A DNA stretch of 5,067 nucleotides from Humisphaera sp. (GTDB lineage: Bacteria; Planctomycetota; Phycisphaerae; Tepidisphaerales; Tepidisphaeraceae). The stretch is taken from the NCBI GenBank assembly GCA_025351525.1, contig JANXVV010000621.1, positions 1 through 5,067 on the forward strand, in the 5' to 3' direction. The first letter of the stretch is position 1, and each line of letters begins with the position of its first letter. This document shows positions 5,065 to 5,067 of this stretch, piece after piece. The position numbers and the translations under genes are program-made. The notes under the pieces are model-generated. The model had not been told where the DNA came from, made no database searches, and saw nothing but the letters and a program-made list of their open reading frames with translations.

Positions 5065-5067
5065 ATG
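5065..5067 (+). CDS. Start codon of the next gene (body outside the window)
   Basis: The window ends on an ATG placed six bases after a full AGGAGG core, so a gene begins here on the plus strand. Only its first codon is visible and nothing can be said about the product. It lies 63 bases after the propeller stop in the same direction with no terminator between, so co-transcription with the propeller gene is plausible. Confidence 0.75.

Overview
The window looks like a piece of a GC-rich bacterial chromosome, most likely from a planctomycete (Planctomycetota), possibly a Phycisphaerae-like lineage. Three things point that way, all by family knowledge rather than by any search. The TruA has a short insert after its GWQ motif and ends in the style APAHGLYLQWVKY. 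The exported PQQ-like beta-propeller opens with a DWPSFLGP motif, which is abundant in Planctomycetota and Verrucomicrobiota. Several gaps carry short palindromic repeat elements, and most starts lack a strong Shine-Dalgarno site.

Layout. At 1-96 (+) is the last part of a gene whose body lies to the left; only a charged helical tail is visible. A convergent gap (97-339) holds three perfect short hairpins and no convincing gene. At 340-1167 (-) is truA, a tRNA pseudouridine synthase. A 201-base gap (1168-1368) carries two adjacent hairpins. At 1369-3330 (-) is the largest gene, a membrane-anchored protein of about 653 residues. Its order is signal peptide, polyglycine tract, transmembrane helix, two tandem copies of a [Tim44-like domain + zinc ribbon] module, and a TerB-like C-terminal domain. 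The divergent gap 3331-3546 is crowded with palindromes: a GCAAAG-unit inverted repeat of about 76 bases and two further hairpins. At 3547-5001 (+) is a secreted or lipid-anchored PQQ-like beta-propeller protein. The last 66 bases hold a G-rich run, a heptamer tandem repeat and a near-perfect Shine-Dalgarno sequence in front of an ATG, where the next gene begins.

How the genes relate. The Tim44/TerB gene and truA lie in the same direction and could be co-transcribed, but the 201-base gap with hairpins argues that truA may be expressed separately. truA is housekeeping (tRNA modification). The Tim44/TerB protein is probably an inner-membrane protein with a cytoplasmic scaffold or sensor part. 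The propeller protein acts outside the cytoplasm. Nothing in the sequence ties these three into one pathway. I see no mobile element genes, CRISPR array, rRNA or tRNA. The most distinctive content is the duplicated Tim44-zinc ribbon architecture and the density of palindromic and tandem repeats between genes.
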